DNA from: Kiritimatiellia bacterium
GTDB taxonomy: Bacteria > Verrucomicrobiota > Kiritimatiellia > RFP12 > UBA1067
NCBI GenBank assembly: GCA_017628025.1
Contig: JAGBZX010000038.1
Coordinates: forward strand, 1 to 38,873
Length of the DNA: 38,873 nucleotides
Direction: 5' to 3'
Part shown: piece by piece, positions 1 through 7,321 of the stretch
How positions within the stretch are numbered: position 1 is the first letter of the stretch
Layout: every line of letters starts with the position of its first letter
Made by a program: the position numbers and the translations under genes
Notes under the pieces: model-generated
Databases searched by the model: none
What the model saw: only the letters and a program-made list of their open reading frames with translations
Told to the model about the DNA's origin: nothing

Positions 1-921
<921 letters not shown>

Positions 922-1036
922 TCAAGCGAAGCCTTCTGTGAGATGCCTGCCCGCTAAATCCCGGCCGCAAGGGTCGGCTGGGGGCGGCGGGTGGGCTAGA
1001 CTCTCTAGAAGCTAAGTAGAGAAGAGGTTATAGGAA
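922..1036 (+). other. Structured spacer between tuf and rpmG
   Basis: This 115-nt spacer is GC-rich and folds readily on paper. A 10-bp outer stem with two wobble pairs joins 945-954 to 987-996. It encloses a 6-bp hairpin (961-966 with 972-977). A 5-bp hairpin follows at 996-1008 (CTAGA/TCTAG), sharing base 996 with the outer stem. No U-tract follows, so a simple intrinsic terminator is unlikely. It could be a processing site or an RNA-protein control element for the downstream genes. The function is unknown. Confidence 0.4.
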
Positions 1037-1192
1037 ATGCGAGAATTGGCGATATTAGCCTGTGGCGAGTGCAAGAACCGCAACTATACGACGACGCGCA
1101 ACAAAAAAACGATGACTGATCGTCTCGAGTAAGTAAAGTTCTGCCCTACCTGCCGCAAGCGCACGTCTCACAAAGAGACAAAGGGCAAGTAA
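1037..1192 (+). pseudogene. rpmG: Ribosomal protein L33 gene with an in-frame TAA at codon 32
   Basis: Reading from ATG 1037 gives MRELAILACGECKNRNYTTT, then RNKKTMTDRLE, a TAA at 1130-1132, then VKFCPTCRKRTSHKETKGK and a final TAA at 1190. The two halves are in the same frame and together match L33 end to end: 51 codons, with both zinc-ribbon cysteine pairs (CGEC and CPTC) intact. L33 is a small protein of the 50S subunit near the E site. The stop replaces a residue that is usually Leu in LELKKF-like sequences. No ATG, GTG or TTG restart lies directly after it. This may be a sequencing error, a recent nonsense mutation (L33 is dispensable in E. coli) or readthrough. The reading of the sequence is secure; the cause is not. 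Confidence 0.85.
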
Positions 1193-1207
1193 GTCCGTTT
1201 TTAATGT

Positions 1208-1281
1208 AGGGTAGTAGCACAATGGCAGTGCAGCGGTCTCCAAAACCGCCTATGGGGGTTCGATTCCCTCCTACCCTGCCA
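1208..1281 (+). tRNA. trnW: tRNA-Trp (anticodon CCA)
   Basis: The acceptor stem AGGGTAG pairs with CTACCCT at 1271-1277. The D stem is GCAC/GTGC. The anticodon stem is GCGGT/ACCGC with loop CTCCAAA, giving anticodon CCA at 1240-1242. The T loop is GGTTCGATTCC. The discriminator base is G, and the 3' CCA is encoded. Its place between rpmG and secE is the classical one in bacteria. The secE start codon lies only 20 nt after the CCA end, so the tRNA is probably cut from a shared transcript. Confidence 0.97.
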
Positions 1282-1301
1282 AATTGAACGAGGGCGAGAA
1301 T

Positions 1302-1502
1302 ATGAAGAAAGCTTTTCTTAAAATTAAAGAATATTTGAAGGGTGTCGGGGCGGAAGCAAAACGCGTAACGTGGCCGAATAAAAATGAGTTGTGGGGTTCT
1401 ACTCTCGTTGTTATTGCCTTCATTTTCATTCTCGCTGCAACCACGTTGGTTTGCGATAAAGTTATCGAAGGCTTTGTTAAACTCGTCCACATTGGGGCGT
1501 AA
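1302..1502 (+). CDS. secE: Preprotein translocase subunit SecE
   Basis: SecE is the small essential membrane subunit that clamps SecY in the SecYEG translocon. The 66-residue product has the short bacterial form: an amphipathic N-terminal helix, the conserved VTWPNKNEL hinge and one transmembrane helix (about residues 34-52, TLVVIAFIFILAATTLV). I chose ATG 1302 because GAGGGCGAG just upstream can act as a ribosome binding site. An earlier in-frame TTG at 1284 lies almost against the tRNA end. The gene precedes nusG by 12 nt, the usual partner order. Confidence 0.95.
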   Translation: MKKAFLKIKEYLKGVGAEAKRVTWPNKNELWGSTLVVIAFIFILAATTLVCDKVIEGFVKLVHIGA

Positions 1503-1514
1503 TTAAGGAGAATT

Positions 1515-2120
1515 ATGAAAAAACAGTGGTTTGTTCTCCATACGCTCACGGGTCAAGAGATGAAGGCCCAGAAGTCGATCGCCGCAAGGGTTAAGATCGA
1601 AAACATGGAAGAATACATCGGTAGGTGCGAAATACCTACTGAGCGCGTCGTTGAGAAGAAAAACGGCGTTAGGCGTGTTACTGTAAAGAAGTTTTTCCCA
1701 GGTTACATTCTTTGCGAACTTGCTCTTTATGATGAAAGCAAGGGCACGGATGACAGGGGCAAGAAAACTATTTACCCTCAGACATGGCAATTCTTGCGTG
1801 AAACGGCCGGCATTATCGGGTTTGTTGGTGGTGAGCAGCCGATACCGTTGAAGCAGCAAGAAGTCGATGCGATTCTTGAGGATAAGCCCAAGAGTGGGCA
1901 TCAGGTTGAAAGACCTAAGGTTAATTTCTCCGTTGAAGAAACGGTTAAGATTATTGATGGCGCGTTCATGGGTTTGACGGGTCAGATAAGTATGGTCGAT
2001 CCCGACAGGGGCAAACTCAAGGTCGAAGTAAAAGTCTTTGGCCGTATGGTTCCAGTCGACGTCGAATATTGGCAGGTTGAGAAGGTTTCTATTGAAGAAA
2101 CTCTTCCTCCCGTCAAGTAA
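1515..2120 (+). CDS. nusG: Transcription termination/antitermination factor NusG
   Basis: NusG binds RNA polymerase and links it to Rho or to the ribosome. The 201-residue protein has the NGN domain (start KKQWFVLHTLTGQEMKAQ, with the FFPGYILCEL strand) and a C-terminal KOW domain (about residues 142-195, with GAFMGLTGQISMVDPDRGKL). It is somewhat longer than the 180-residue average because of a charged loop (about residues 78-92, DESKGTDDRGKK) inside the NGN domain. AAGGAG at 1505-1510 is the ribosome binding site. It sits between secE and the rplK leader. Confidence 0.97.
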   Translation: MKKQWFVLHTLTGQEMKAQKSIAARVKIENMEEYIGRCEIPTERVVEKKNGVRRVTVKKFFPGYILCELALYDESKGTDDRGKKTIYPQTWQFLRETAGIIGFVGGEQPIPLKQQEVDAILEDKPKSGHQVERPKVNFSVEETVKIIDGAFMGLTGQISMVDPDRGKLKVEVKVFGRMVPVDVEYWQVEKVSIEETLPPVK

Positions 2121-2229
2121 GACAGGTATTTGCAGTCCGCAATCCGTGGGCTTTGTAGCGTAAAGCTACTTTGCACCTGGCTACCGGGAAGGATCCCCGG
2201 CAGGAGCTGCACGAAAGAGAAGGTAAAAA
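2121..2229 (+). promoter_or_regulatory. Leader of the rplK-rplA ribosomal protein genes with two hairpins
   Basis: The 109-nt gap between nusG and rplK contains two clean hairpins: GTAGC/GCTAC at 2155-2169 and CCGGG/CCCGG with a 7-nt purine-rich loop at 2184-2200. AGAAGG follows before ATG 2230. In many bacteria L1 represses the L11-L1 operon by binding a leader that mimics its 23S rRNA site, and this is where such a site should be. I could not confirm an L1-binding consensus, so the regulatory role is inference. No comparable leader precedes rplJ. Confidence 0.4.
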
Positions 2230-2655
2230 ATGGCCAAGAAGGTTACTGGCGTGGTTAAGCTCCAGATTCCTGCTGGTGCGGCTAATCCCGCGCCTCCAGT
2301 GGGTCCCGCGCTCGGTTCTGCAGGTGTTAATATCATGCAGTTCTGCAAGGAGTTCAATGCCAAGACAGCTAAGGATGCTGGTCTTGTTATCCCCGTAGTT
2401 ATTACTGTTTATCAGGATCGTAGCTTCTCGCTTCAGTTCAAGTCGCCGCCTGCGTCGACACTCCTCAAGAAGGAAGCTGGTCTTGCTAAAGGCAGTGGCG
2501 TTCCCAACAAGAACAAAGTCGGCAAGGTTACGAAGGCTCAGCTCATGAAGATTGTTGAAATCAAGAAGGCTGACCTCAATACCGACAATCCCGAGCAGGC
2601 TCTCAAGATGATTGAAGGTACCGCTCGTAATATGGGAATCGAGGTGGTTGAATGA
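2230..2655 (+). CDS. rplK: 50S ribosomal protein L11
   Basis: L11 forms the base of the ribosomal stalk and the GTPase-associated centre together with 23S rRNA. The 141-residue product has the normal length and typical sequence: [43 protein letters not shown] and the C-terminal [20 protein letters not shown]. It overlaps rplA by 4 nt (ATGA at 2652-2655), so the two are probably translationally coupled. The codon bias is that of a highly expressed gene. Confidence 0.98.
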   Translation: MAKKVTGVVKLQIPAGAANPAPPVGPALGSAGVNIMQFCKEFNAKTAKDAGLVIPVVITVYQDRSFSLQFKSPPASTLLKKEAGLAKGSGVPNKNKVGKVTKAQLMKIVEIKKADLNTDNPEQALKMIEGTARNMGIEVVE

Positions 2656-3344
2656 AGCACGGCAAGAAGTATTTCAACGCGCTAAAGAAAGCGCCCAAGA
2701 AGCCTGTCTCCATTGAAGAGGCTGTTAAGTTTATCAAGGCTAACCCTGGTGCGAAGTTCGACGAAACTGTCGATGTATACTTCCATCTCGGTAAGGCTCT
2801 CACCAAGGGCGACACAGCTGTTCGCGGCGTTGTTAAGCTCCCTAACGGCACTGGTAAGACTGTTAAGGTCGCAGTGTTCGCTGGTGGTGACGCAGCAGAA
2901 GCAGCAAGAGCTGCCGGTGCAGATTTCGTCGGCATGGCAGACCTCATTGAGAAGGTTACCAAGGAAGGTTGGTGCGATTTTGACGTCGCCATCGCTACAG
3001 TTGAAGCGATGAAGGAAGTCAGAAAGTGCGCTCGCGTTCTCGGTCCTCGTGGTCTTATGCCCAATCCTAAGACTGGCACCGTAACGGATGATACCGCTAC
3101 TGCAGTTAAGGAAGCTAAAGGTGGTAAGGTTGATTTCCGTATGGATAAGACCGGCAACGTTGCTGTTGTTGCTGGTAAGCGTTCATTCGAAGATGCTGCC
3201 CTCTGCGAGAACATCCGCAAGGTCTTCTCTGCAGTTCAAGCTGCTAAGCCCGCTACCGTAAAGGGTACGTTCATCAAGTCCGCCACGATTGCCTCTACTA
3301 TGGGCGTCGGTGTGCCTGTCATCATCTCGGGCGATGCGGAATAA
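2652..3344 (+). CDS. rplA: 50S ribosomal protein L1
   Basis: L1 binds 23S rRNA at the mobile stalk of the E site and is often the repressor of its own operon. The 230-residue protein has family length and motifs: [46 protein letters not shown] and [15 protein letters not shown] near the C-terminus. It follows rplK with an ATGA overlap and precedes rplJ by only 14 nt. Confidence 0.98.
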   Translation: MKHGKKYFNALKKAPKKPVSIEEAVKFIKANPGAKFDETVDVYFHLGKALTKGDTAVRGVVKLPNGTGKTVKVAVFAGGDAAEAARAAGADFVGMADLIEKVTKEGWCDFDVAIATVEAMKEVRKCARVLGPRGLMPNPKTGTVTDDTATAVKEAKGGKVDFRMDKTGNVAVVAGKRSFEDAALCENIRKVFSAVQAAKPATVKGTFIKSATIASTMGVGVPVIISGDAE

Positions 3345-3358
3345 AGGAGGAATGCGAA

Positions 3359-3898
3359 ATGAGAATTGAAAAAGTCGCTATTCTCGACGAAGTTGTCGCC
3401 CGTGTCAATGATTCGGACTACTGCTTTATCATCAATCACGGCGGCGTGACTGTTGCTGAAATGGCAAAGCTCCGTGCAAGCCTCCGTGCTTGCGACAGCC
3501 GTTTGCTCGTCGTTAAGAATACCTTCCTCGCCAAGGCAGCTCAGAAGAAGGGCTGGAGCGAAGAAGTTAATGCAATGCTTTCAGGCAACACCGCTATCGT
3601 AACTGGTCACGGTGAACCTACAGCTGTTGCTAAGGCTATCATGGAATTCGTTAAGACTTCTGGCGGTAAGGCATCTGTCAAGGGTGCTGATTACGACAAC
3701 AAGATTGTCGATGCTGCTATGGTTGACGCTCTTTCCAAGATCCCTGGCAAGAACGAACTCAGAGCTATGCTCCTTATGCTTTTCAAGGAACCTGCCACAC
3801 GCTTGGCTCGCGTCCTTTCCGAAAAGGCGAAGAAGGAACCAGCCGCCGAGGCGCCAGCCGCAGAAGCACCCGCTGCTGAAGCTCCAGCTGCAGAGTAA
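3359..3898 (+). CDS. rplJ: 50S ribosomal protein L10
   Basis: L10 anchors the L7/L12 dimers to the ribosome. The 179-residue product has the RNA-binding N-terminal domain (DYCFIINHGGVTVAEMAKLR, LLVVKNTFLAKAA) and the long C-terminal helix that binds L7/L12. It ends in an alanine-rich tail made of repeated AAEAP units (about residues 163-179). AGGAGG at 3345-3350 is the ribosome binding site. The 14-nt gap to rplA leaves no space for the L10 leader found in many bacteria. Confidence 0.96.
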   Translation: MRIEKVAILDEVVARVNDSDYCFIINHGGVTVAEMAKLRASLRACDSRLLVVKNTFLAKAAQKKGWSEEVNAMLSGNTAIVTGHGEPTAVAKAIMEFVKTSGGKASVKGADYDNKIVDAAMVDALSKIPGKNELRAMLLMLFKEPATRLARVLSEKAKKEPAAEAPAAEAPAAEAPAAE

Positions 3899-3945
3899 TT
3901 GAACTAAATTTCCTTCAGATGAAAAACGCTGAAGGTTGAACTAAA
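3899..3945 (+). promoter_or_regulatory. Intercistronic hairpin between rplJ and rplL, flanked by direct repeats
   Basis: A perfect 7-bp stem, CCTTCAG (3912-3918) with CTGAAGG (3929-3935), lies between rplJ and rplL. The 10-bp direct repeat TTGAACTAAA sits on each side (3899-3908 and 3936-3945). There is no U-tract, so it is not an ordinary terminator. It could be an RNA processing or stability site that helps give L7/L12 its higher stoichiometry; this is inference. Confidence 0.5.
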
Positions 3946-3959
3946 AAGGAACAAATAAA

Positions 3960-4322
3960 ATGACAAACGAAGAAATCATCAACGAGCTCTCTGGTAAGAC
4001 AGTGCTCGAAATCAACGAACTCGTCAAGGCTCTCGAAGAAGCATGGGGTGTTTCAGCTGCTGCCGCTGTTGCAGTTGCTGGCCCAGCTGCTGCTGCTCCA
4101 GTCGAAGAAAAGACTGAGTTTGACGTAGTCCTCAAGTCAGCCGGTGCTAACAAGATTGCGGTCATTAAGGAAATCCGCGCTATCACCGGTCTCGGCCTCA
4201 AGGATGCTAAGGACATGGTTGACGGTGCTCCTAAGACGGTCAAGGAAGGCGCTTCTAAGGAAGACGCTGAGAAGATCGCAGAGCAGCTCAAGAAGGCTGG
4301 TGCTGAAGTCGAAGTTAAGTAA
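3960..4322 (+). CDS. rplL: 50S ribosomal protein L7/L12
   Basis: L7/L12 forms the flexible stalk that recruits translation factors. The 120-residue product has the N-terminal dimerisation helix (about residues 1-33), an alanine/valine-rich hinge (about 34-50) and the globular C-terminal domain with [20 protein letters not shown] and [27 protein letters not shown] at 3946-3952 is the ribosome binding site. It is the last gene of the cluster: a terminator follows and rpoBC is not next. Confidence 0.98.
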   Translation: MTNEEIINELSGKTVLEINELVKALEEAWGVSAAAAVAVAGPAAAAPVEEKTEFDVVLKSAGANKIAVIKEIRAITGLGLKDAKDMVDGAPKTVKEGASKEDAEKIAEQLKKAGAEVEVK

Positions 4323-4345
4323 TCTTCGAAATCGGTTAACCGATC

Positions 4346-4374
4346 AAAAACCGCGGCGTTTCGTCGCGGTTTTT
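4346..4374 (+). terminator. Rho-independent terminator after rplL
   Basis: AAAAACCGCG (4346-4355) pairs with CGCGGTTTTT (4365-4374) around a short loop, and the T-run is part of the 3' arm. It lies 24 nt after the rplL stop, marking the end of the ribosomal protein transcript. The symmetrical A/T runs would allow it to work in both directions. Confidence 0.9.
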
Positions 4375-4411
4375 ACTTTTGTAAAAGGCATTTCCATTTA
4401 ACTTGCACATT

Positions 4412-4420
4412 TGATATAAT
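4412..4420 (+). promoter_or_regulatory. Extended -10 promoter of the C69 peptidase gene
   Basis: TGATATAAT forms an extended -10 (TGnTATAAT), and AC follows directly. A weak -35-like TTTCCA lies at 4391-4396 (18-nt spacing). Transcription should start near 4427. Confidence 0.7.
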
Positions 4421-4442
4421 ACTAGGAATGCGAGGAAATGAA

Positions 4443-5621
4443 ATGAATAATAAATATCTTATAGTTTTGCTGTTAACTTTAACTGCTTCGATTAATGCAC
4501 TACAAGCTTGCACAGCAGTTGTTGTTGGTAAAAAGGCTAGTGCCACTGGTTCTGTTATTGTTGGACATAATACAGATTTAGGTGGCAGATTTGTAATGCG
4601 TTACTCTTTAGTTCCAGCTAGAGTTCATGAAAAGGGTGCGCTAATGGTTCAAGAGCCAGATGCTGCGAAAATACCGGAACTTGAGCGTTCGTATTCATTT
4701 TATTGGGCAGAGGTAAAATCATACACAGAAAAATATTCCCCTGGTGATCATATGCTTAATGAGCATGGCGTTACTCTTATTTCAAATAATGGTGGCGTTG
4801 TTAAAGAGTGGCTAGGAGTAAAGTATTCCCTAAAAGAAGAAGGTAGAGCTTCTGAATTAGTGGAAGGTGGCTTAAAACACAATTTCAGAAGAGCTGTAAT
4901 TGAACGCGCAAAATCAGCTCGTGAAGCGATTAATATAGCAACGAATCTTATTGAAACTTGGGGTTATGCTATGCCTTCTCGTATTTTTACAATCGCAGAT
5001 AAGGATGAAGCGTGGGTTTTGCAGGTTGTCAAAGGTCGCCGCTATATAGCCAGGCGTTGTCCTGATGATGCAGTTGTTGTTTACCCAAACTCTCTTACGA
5101 TAGGAAAGATTGAAAAAGGCGATATTGTAGCGCCACATTTACTTAACAAGCCTGAAGATTTTCATTTTATCCGTGAATATCAAGGGCCTCGCACATGGCG
5201 CTCTGATTACAATTGCTATCGTTGGCGCAGTGCCTATGAAATCGCTGCGGGAATTAAATTTGGTGAAGTTGAAGAGTATCCTTTTTCAACAGTCCCCGCT
5301 CGTAAGGTTTCTTGGGAAGACGTGAAAAATGCTCTTTCGTGTCATCGAGAAAACAAATCTCAATGCGATGATATAATTCATCCATTTGATGGCCAATCAA
5401 ATACAGTTTCAGTTTGTCGCCGTAATACAAAGCAGTCAATGGTATGTGTTTTTGCACCGCGCCCAGAGGATATAGTAGTAAATGTTGCCCCTGGTCGTCC
5501 TTGCTCTACTAAGTTTCAGCGTTGTCGCCCGTTTGCTGGTCAGCTGCCTAAGGGCGCAGCAACTGGCAAAGAAGCATATCAACGACTTTTAGACCACATT
5601 AAGCCGCTAAAAGAATTTTAA
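4443..5621 (+). CDS. Secreted peptidase family C69 (dipeptidase, Ntn hydrolase)
   Basis: C69 enzymes cleave dipeptides or amide bonds with an N-terminal cysteine nucleophile that is exposed by processing. From ATG 4443 the 392-residue product starts with a signal-type segment (KYLIVLLLTLTASINA) followed by ALQACTAVVVGKKAS. Cys23 is the expected nucleophile, and GHNTDLGG and NNGGVVKEWLG are family motifs. I chose 4443 because GAGGA sits 6 nt upstream. ATG 4428 is in frame and would coincide with the predicted transcription start, so a leaderless version is possible. Function outside the cytoplasm is inferred from the signal segment. It is preceded by its own promoter and separated from the next gene by 74 nt. 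The substrate is unknown. Confidence 0.85.
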   Translation: MNNKYLIVLLLTLTASINALQACTAVVVGKKASATGSVIVGHNTDLGGRFVMRYSLVPARVHEKGALMVQEPDAAKIPELERSYSFYWAEVKSYTEKYSPGDHMLNEHGVTLISNNGGVVKEWLGVKYSLKEEGRASELVEGGLKHNFRRAVIERAKSAREAINIATNLIETWGYAMPSRIFTIADKDEAWVLQVVKGRRYIARRCPDDAVVVYPNSLTIGKIEKGDIVAPHLLNKPEDFHFIREYQGPRTWRSDYNCYRWRSAYEIAAGIKFGEVEEYPFSTVPARKVSWEDVKNALSCHRENKSQCDDIIHPFDGQSNTVSVCRRNTKQSMVCVFAPRPEDIVVNVAPGRPCSTKFQRCRPFAGQLPKGAATGKEAYQRLLDHIKPLKEF

Positions 5622-5695
5622 AAAATAATGTCAGAAATAAGAAAGTAGTATTCCTTGAGTATAAGAAGAGACAATCTTAAGAAAGAGAGGAAATC

Positions 5696-6151
5696 ATGAA
5701 CAAGACAAAATATACATTAGTAATCGTTGCTGCTCTTGCTGTGACAGGTGTGTTTGCTAGGCCACATCATGGCGGTTTTAATAGAGGCTTCTGCCGCGGC
5801 CCTCACCCAGTAAGACATCATCATAGCCATAGCTCTTGGGGTAAGGGCGGTCGTAATTTTTGGCCTGGCTTTGTCGGTGGTGTAGTTGGCGGTATCGTCT
5901 CTCGCAAAATCGTTACGCCCGCTCCTACGGTTGTAGTTTCTACTCCAACAGTTGTCACTACTCCAACTATTGTAACTCCTACTGTAGTTACGCCTACAGT
6001 CGTTACGCCTACAGTTGTTGCAACACCAGTTACTACAACTCAGCAGGTTTGGGTAGAAGGGTGCTATATAGATCAATTACAGCCCAACGGCACATACATC
6101 AAGGTTTGGCAGCCAGGGCACTATGAGACTCGCACTATAACAGTGCAGTAA
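5696..6151 (+). CDS. Secreted His-rich protein with TPTVV repeats and a C-terminal WQPGHYE motif
   Basis: I do not recognise a named family. The 151-residue product has a signal peptide (MNKTKYTLVIVAALAVTGVFA), then a His/Gly-rich stretch (residues 22-50, with HHGG and HHHSHSS), a Gly-zipper-like segment (GFVGGVVGGIVSRKI), five or more Thr-Pro-Thr-Val-Val units (about 75-110) and a short C-terminal domain with QVWVEGCYID and VWQPGHYETR. Proteins with WxPGHYE-type ends are common as small exported proteins in Gram-negative bacteria. The His cluster suggests metal binding and the Gly zipper suggests membrane association; both are inference. GAGAGGAA gives a good ribosome binding site. The gene reads in the same direction as its neighbours. 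Confidence 0.7.
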   Translation: MNKTKYTLVIVAALAVTGVFARPHHGGFNRGFCRGPHPVRHHHSHSSWGKGGRNFWPGFVGGVVGGIVSRKIVTPAPTVVVSTPTVVTTPTIVTPTVVTPTVVTPTVVATPVTTTQQVWVEGCYIDQLQPNGTYIKVWQPGHYETRTITVQ

Positions 6152-6159
6152 TGTAATTG

Positions 6160-6630
6160 ATGAAACGCCTGAGCTTTCGACAAAGATGTCTCGGAATAGG
6201 GATGATCGTGGCGGTTACGGCCGTCGCGATTGTCTTTTGGCGTAATCAATCTTTGCTCACGAGGCGTCTTTCAAGTTCTGGTGATGATCAATTAGTGACA
6301 GTTACTGGGTATTGTTCATGCGGTAAGTGTTGCGGTTGGAGGCGGACATGGTTTGGCTTTGGTAGTCCTGTTTATACTTACGGAAAGATGAAAGGTAAGC
6401 CTAAAAAGGTTGGCTATACTGCCACTGGTAAACGAGCTGTTCATGGAACGATAGCCGCAGATACATCGGTGTATAAATTTGGAACAAGACTCTTTGTCCC
6501 TGGGTATGGTACAGGTACTGTTGAAGATGTTGGTGGTGCGATAAAGGGTAAGCACATTGATATATGGTTTCCAACCCACCAACAAGCTAGGCGTTGGGGC
6601 GTGAGGAAACTTAAGGTTACAAGATTATGA
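6160..6630 (+). CDS. Membrane-anchored 3D-domain protein (cell-wall hydrolase-like)
   Basis: The 156-residue product starts with a basic segment and one transmembrane helix (about residues 12-28). Next come TVTGYCSCGKCCGW and a 3D domain near residues 95-140: GTIAADTSVYKFGTRLFVPG and VEDVGGAIKGKHIDIWF carry the three aspartates that name the domain. 3D domains share the double-psi beta-barrel fold of MltA-type lytic transglycosylases and resuscitation-promoting factors and act on peptidoglycan. The CSCGKCC cluster could bind metal or form disulfides. I chose ATG 6160 over the TTG directly before it. It overlaps the next gene by 4 nt (ATGA). Confidence 0.75.
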   Translation: MKRLSFRQRCLGIGMIVAVTAVAIVFWRNQSLLTRRLSSSGDDQLVTVTGYCSCGKCCGWRRTWFGFGSPVYTYGKMKGKPKKVGYTATGKRAVHGTIAADTSVYKFGTRLFVPGYGTGTVEDVGGAIKGKHIDIWFPTHQQARRWGVRKLKVTRL

Positions 6631-7277
6631 CAAAACGAAAGCAAACAAGCGGAGAAGAGATAGCAAATACTGTTACACACGTTGTAGGCTCGCATCTAGG
6701 AGCGGCAATGTTAGCTCTTCTCGTTTGGCAGGGTGCAACTAGCGCAGTAGATGTGCCATGGAAAGTTGTTGGTGGAGCTATTTTTGGATTTTGTATAATT
6801 TTACTTTATTCGATTTCTTCCGCTTATCACGCAGTTTCGTATGAGCCAGCAAAAAAAGTTCTTCATGTGATGGATCATATGGCGATATATTTTTTAATTG
6901 CCGGTAGTTACACTCCATTTTGTTTAGTCTCATTAAGAACTGAAAATCCAGCACTAGCGTGGTCAATTTTTGGAATAGAGTGGGGCGCTACAATTACTGG
7001 GATATTTTTTAAACTTAAAACTACAGGAAAGTTCAGATATCTCTCTACCGTTTCGTATATAGTTATGGGCTGGGTGGCGGTACTAGCAATAGTGCCTCTG
7101 ATTAGGTCGCTACAAGGGCTTGGTACTATGTGGCTAGTTGTCGGCGGTGGCCTTTATACATTAGGTTGTATTTTTTATCTTTGGCGTGCGATGCCATATT
7201 CGCATATGATTTGGCACATCTTCGTTCTAGCAGGCACCATATGTCACTTTTTCTGCTTATTGTGGTATGTAATGTGA
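6627..7277 (+). CDS. Hemolysin III / PAQR-family membrane protein
   Basis: The 216-residue protein has about seven transmembrane segments and the family pattern: EEIANTVTHVVGSHLGAAML at the start, SSAYHAV, the DHMAIYFLIAGSYTPF motif, and HMIWHIFVLAGTICHFF at the end. The conserved histidines and aspartate are those that bind zinc in PAQR proteins. Bacterial members (YqfA/TrhA) are linked to membrane lipid homeostasis; the name hemolysin is historical. Its start overlaps the 3D-domain gene, so the two are probably cotranscribed. Confidence 0.88.
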   Translation: MTKRKQTSGEEIANTVTHVVGSHLGAAMLALLVWQGATSAVDVPWKVVGGAIFGFCIILLYSISSAYHAVSYEPAKKVLHVMDHMAIYFLIAGSYTPFCLVSLRTENPALAWSIFGIEWGATITGIFFKLKTTGKFRYLSTVSYIVMGWVAVLAIVPLIRSLQGLGTMWLVVGGGLYTLGCIFYLWRAMPYSHMIWHIFVLAGTICHFFCLLWYVM

Positions 7278-7303
7278 TGCTTGATTATTAATAAATAAAG
7301 TAG

Positions 7304-7309
7304 TATAAT
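7304..7309 (+). promoter_or_regulatory. Putative -10 of the sodium:solute symporter gene
   Basis: TATAAT lies 12 nt before ATG 7322. Transcription would start near 7316, leaving only a few leader bases. No Shine-Dalgarno sequence is visible, and the spacer is A/T only. Unlike most promoters here it lacks the TG extension. Confidence 0.55.
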
Positions 7310-7321
7310 TCAATAAAAAAT

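Noticed and set aside
1130..1132. TAA as a reassigned sense codon.
   Set aside because: TAA ends many clear genes here (tuf, secE, nusG, rplL, gltX and others) at family-typical lengths, so it is a normal stop codon.
2603..3220. A 205-codon open frame on the minus strand across rplA, and similar ones across tuf (274-696).
   Set aside because: They lie opposite strongly biased, conserved ribosomal and EF-Tu genes. Such codon bias creates long empty antisense frames, and the translations have no domain-like pattern.
5660..5665. TATAAG as the -10 for the His-rich protein gene.
   Set aside because: The TG is one base out of place and there is no -35; the evidence is too weak to list as a promoter.
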